Assembly: GCA_034440575.1 (NCBI GenBank)
Contig: JAOTOL010001475.1
Span: 956,001-1,020,000 of the forward strand
Direction of reading: 5' to 3'
Length of the DNA stretch: 64,000 nucleotides
From: Imbricaverruca yamaguchii
Lineage: Eukaryota; Arthropoda; Thecostraca; Neoverrucidae
Shown here in pieces: positions 63,190 to 64,000 of the stretch (the stretch's first letter is position 1; every line of letters begins with the position of its first letter). The position numbers and the translations under genes were made by a program. The notes under the pieces were generated by a model, which did not search any database, was not told where the DNA came from, and saw only the letters and a list, made by a program, of their open reading frames with translations.

Positions 63190-64000
63190 TCAAAACAATA
63201 CTTTGTGAACATAGGTCAAACTGTGAGATTGTAGGTAAGACACTTCAATGTGCCTCATCCATGAGCCATACCTGTAGTAACTCGTGCACTGACAGCACAT
63301 GAGTCGCGCGCCGATCATTACTGTGCGTATACGCCGAGTGGTGTGTGTGTGTTTGTATGTGTGTTTGGCCAGCCTGCCACCGCGTGGTGATGTCGGCTGT
63401 TTCCGGGGGGGGCGTTTGTAGTGTCAGTATTTTGTGTTGTTGTTTGTTAGGGGTGAGAGGGTATGAGGAGTAATGTGGTGGGGATGAGAGGAAGCGAAGA
63501 CGATTATAGTTGTCTTGTAGAGGCGAGTTGTGAGAGAGTTGAGACGACTTGAAGAATGGCGCGTAGAGGGAGTAGAAGTTGAGACGTCTTGCAGGCAAAT
63601 GAGGTAGTAGTCGAAGCTGAGCTGGTGCAGGAGAATAGAGTTTGCCAGTCCGGTCGGTGCCATGGGGCGGGGTGTAGTTGGGGGGTTGGGGTCGGGTCAT
63701 CGCCAGTATTGATTTTACAATGCAGGAACGTTAGTAGTTAGTACATATCACGTGGGGTTAGTTTTTTATTGTTTATTTTTCTTTTTATTGATTTTCTGTT
63801 TTTCTTTTTTAAACATATCTTTTCATTTTTTTCCTTTTTCCCCTTTTTGTTGATTTTCTGTTTTATTTTTTTCAACATATCTTTTCATTAATTTTTCTCT
63901 TTTTTATCATAGTTCGTGGATCAGGCGTGTGATAGAGAGAAAGTAGAAGAGGTGCTCGTGTAATGTTGGATGTTCATCGTTGAGAAGTGTCGTGATGTTT
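63190..64000. other. Right edge, T-rich repeat, no gene recognised
   Basis: A T-rich duplicated segment (TTGATTTTCTGTTTT, then AACATATCTTTTCATT) occurs at about 63785-63830 and 63849-63893. The G/A-rich stretch at 63400-63680 leaves long minus-strand frames open but has no recognisable protein content. Confidence 0.45.

Noticed and set aside
63245..63700. 151-codon minus-strand protein
   Set aside because: The composition is Pro/Thr/Ser/His-rich because the plus strand is G-rich. No domain, splice or start context is evident.

Overview
This is eukaryotic nuclear DNA, almost certainly from an invertebrate metazoan. Spliced genes with short GC-rich exons sit in long introns full of tandem arrays, tRNA-derived SINEs and decayed LINEs. 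The SINE/LINE mix and the GC-rich codon use would fit an arthropod such as a crustacean, but that placement is inference. Nothing indicates a prokaryotic or viral source.

Three protein-coding genes can be read by joining exons by hand with consistent splice phases. (1) ERCC3/XPB, the TFIIH 3'-5' helicase, is complete on the + strand in 15 exons (9024-23036), giving 2322 nt and 773 aa. (2) METTL2, the tRNA 3-methylcytidine methyltransferase, is complete on the - strand in 7 exons (36568 down to 25411), giving 936 nt and 311 aa. It converges tail to tail with ERCC3. (3) The first two coding exons of a NALF/FAM155-type auxiliary subunit of the NALCN sodium-leak channel lie on the + strand (46766-47248 and 61015-61195), separated by a 13.8 kb intron. 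The 3' end of that gene lies outside the window or is not recognised.

Layout: 0-9 kb holds repeats, a jockey-like RT remnant and no recognised host gene. 9-23 kb is ERCC3. 23-25.4 kb is the convergent intergenic region, with a minisatellite, a SINE and four perfect TGACGTCA palindromes. 25.4-36.6 kb is METTL2, whose introns carry an L1/Tx1-like LINE and long minisatellites. 36.6-46 kb is intergenic, with a degenerate satellite, two long arrays (36 and 48 bp units) and dispersed repeats. 46-61 kb is the NALF-like gene, whose giant intron holds a CR1/L2-like LINE, a hAT-like remnant and long TA and TG microsatellites. 61-64 kb is intronic or 3' sequence with an inverted-repeat element.

The most unusual feature is a recurrent pattern. 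Many intronic minisatellites of ERCC3 and METTL2 are tandem amplifications of the local exon-intron junction itself, so each unit carries the exon edge plus the splice donor or acceptor. This occurs at ERCC3 exons 3, 6, 7 and 8 and at METTL2 exons 3, 5 and 7, with a two-copy incipient form at METTL2 exon 4. The genes therefore carry arrays of decoy splice sites. In one case, METTL2 exon 3, the unit is 33 nt and largely open in the coding frame.

Some low-complexity A/T/G/C runs (about 5.92, 28.6-28.9, 32.3 and 57.4 kb) look like poor consensus sequence and should not be over-interpreted.
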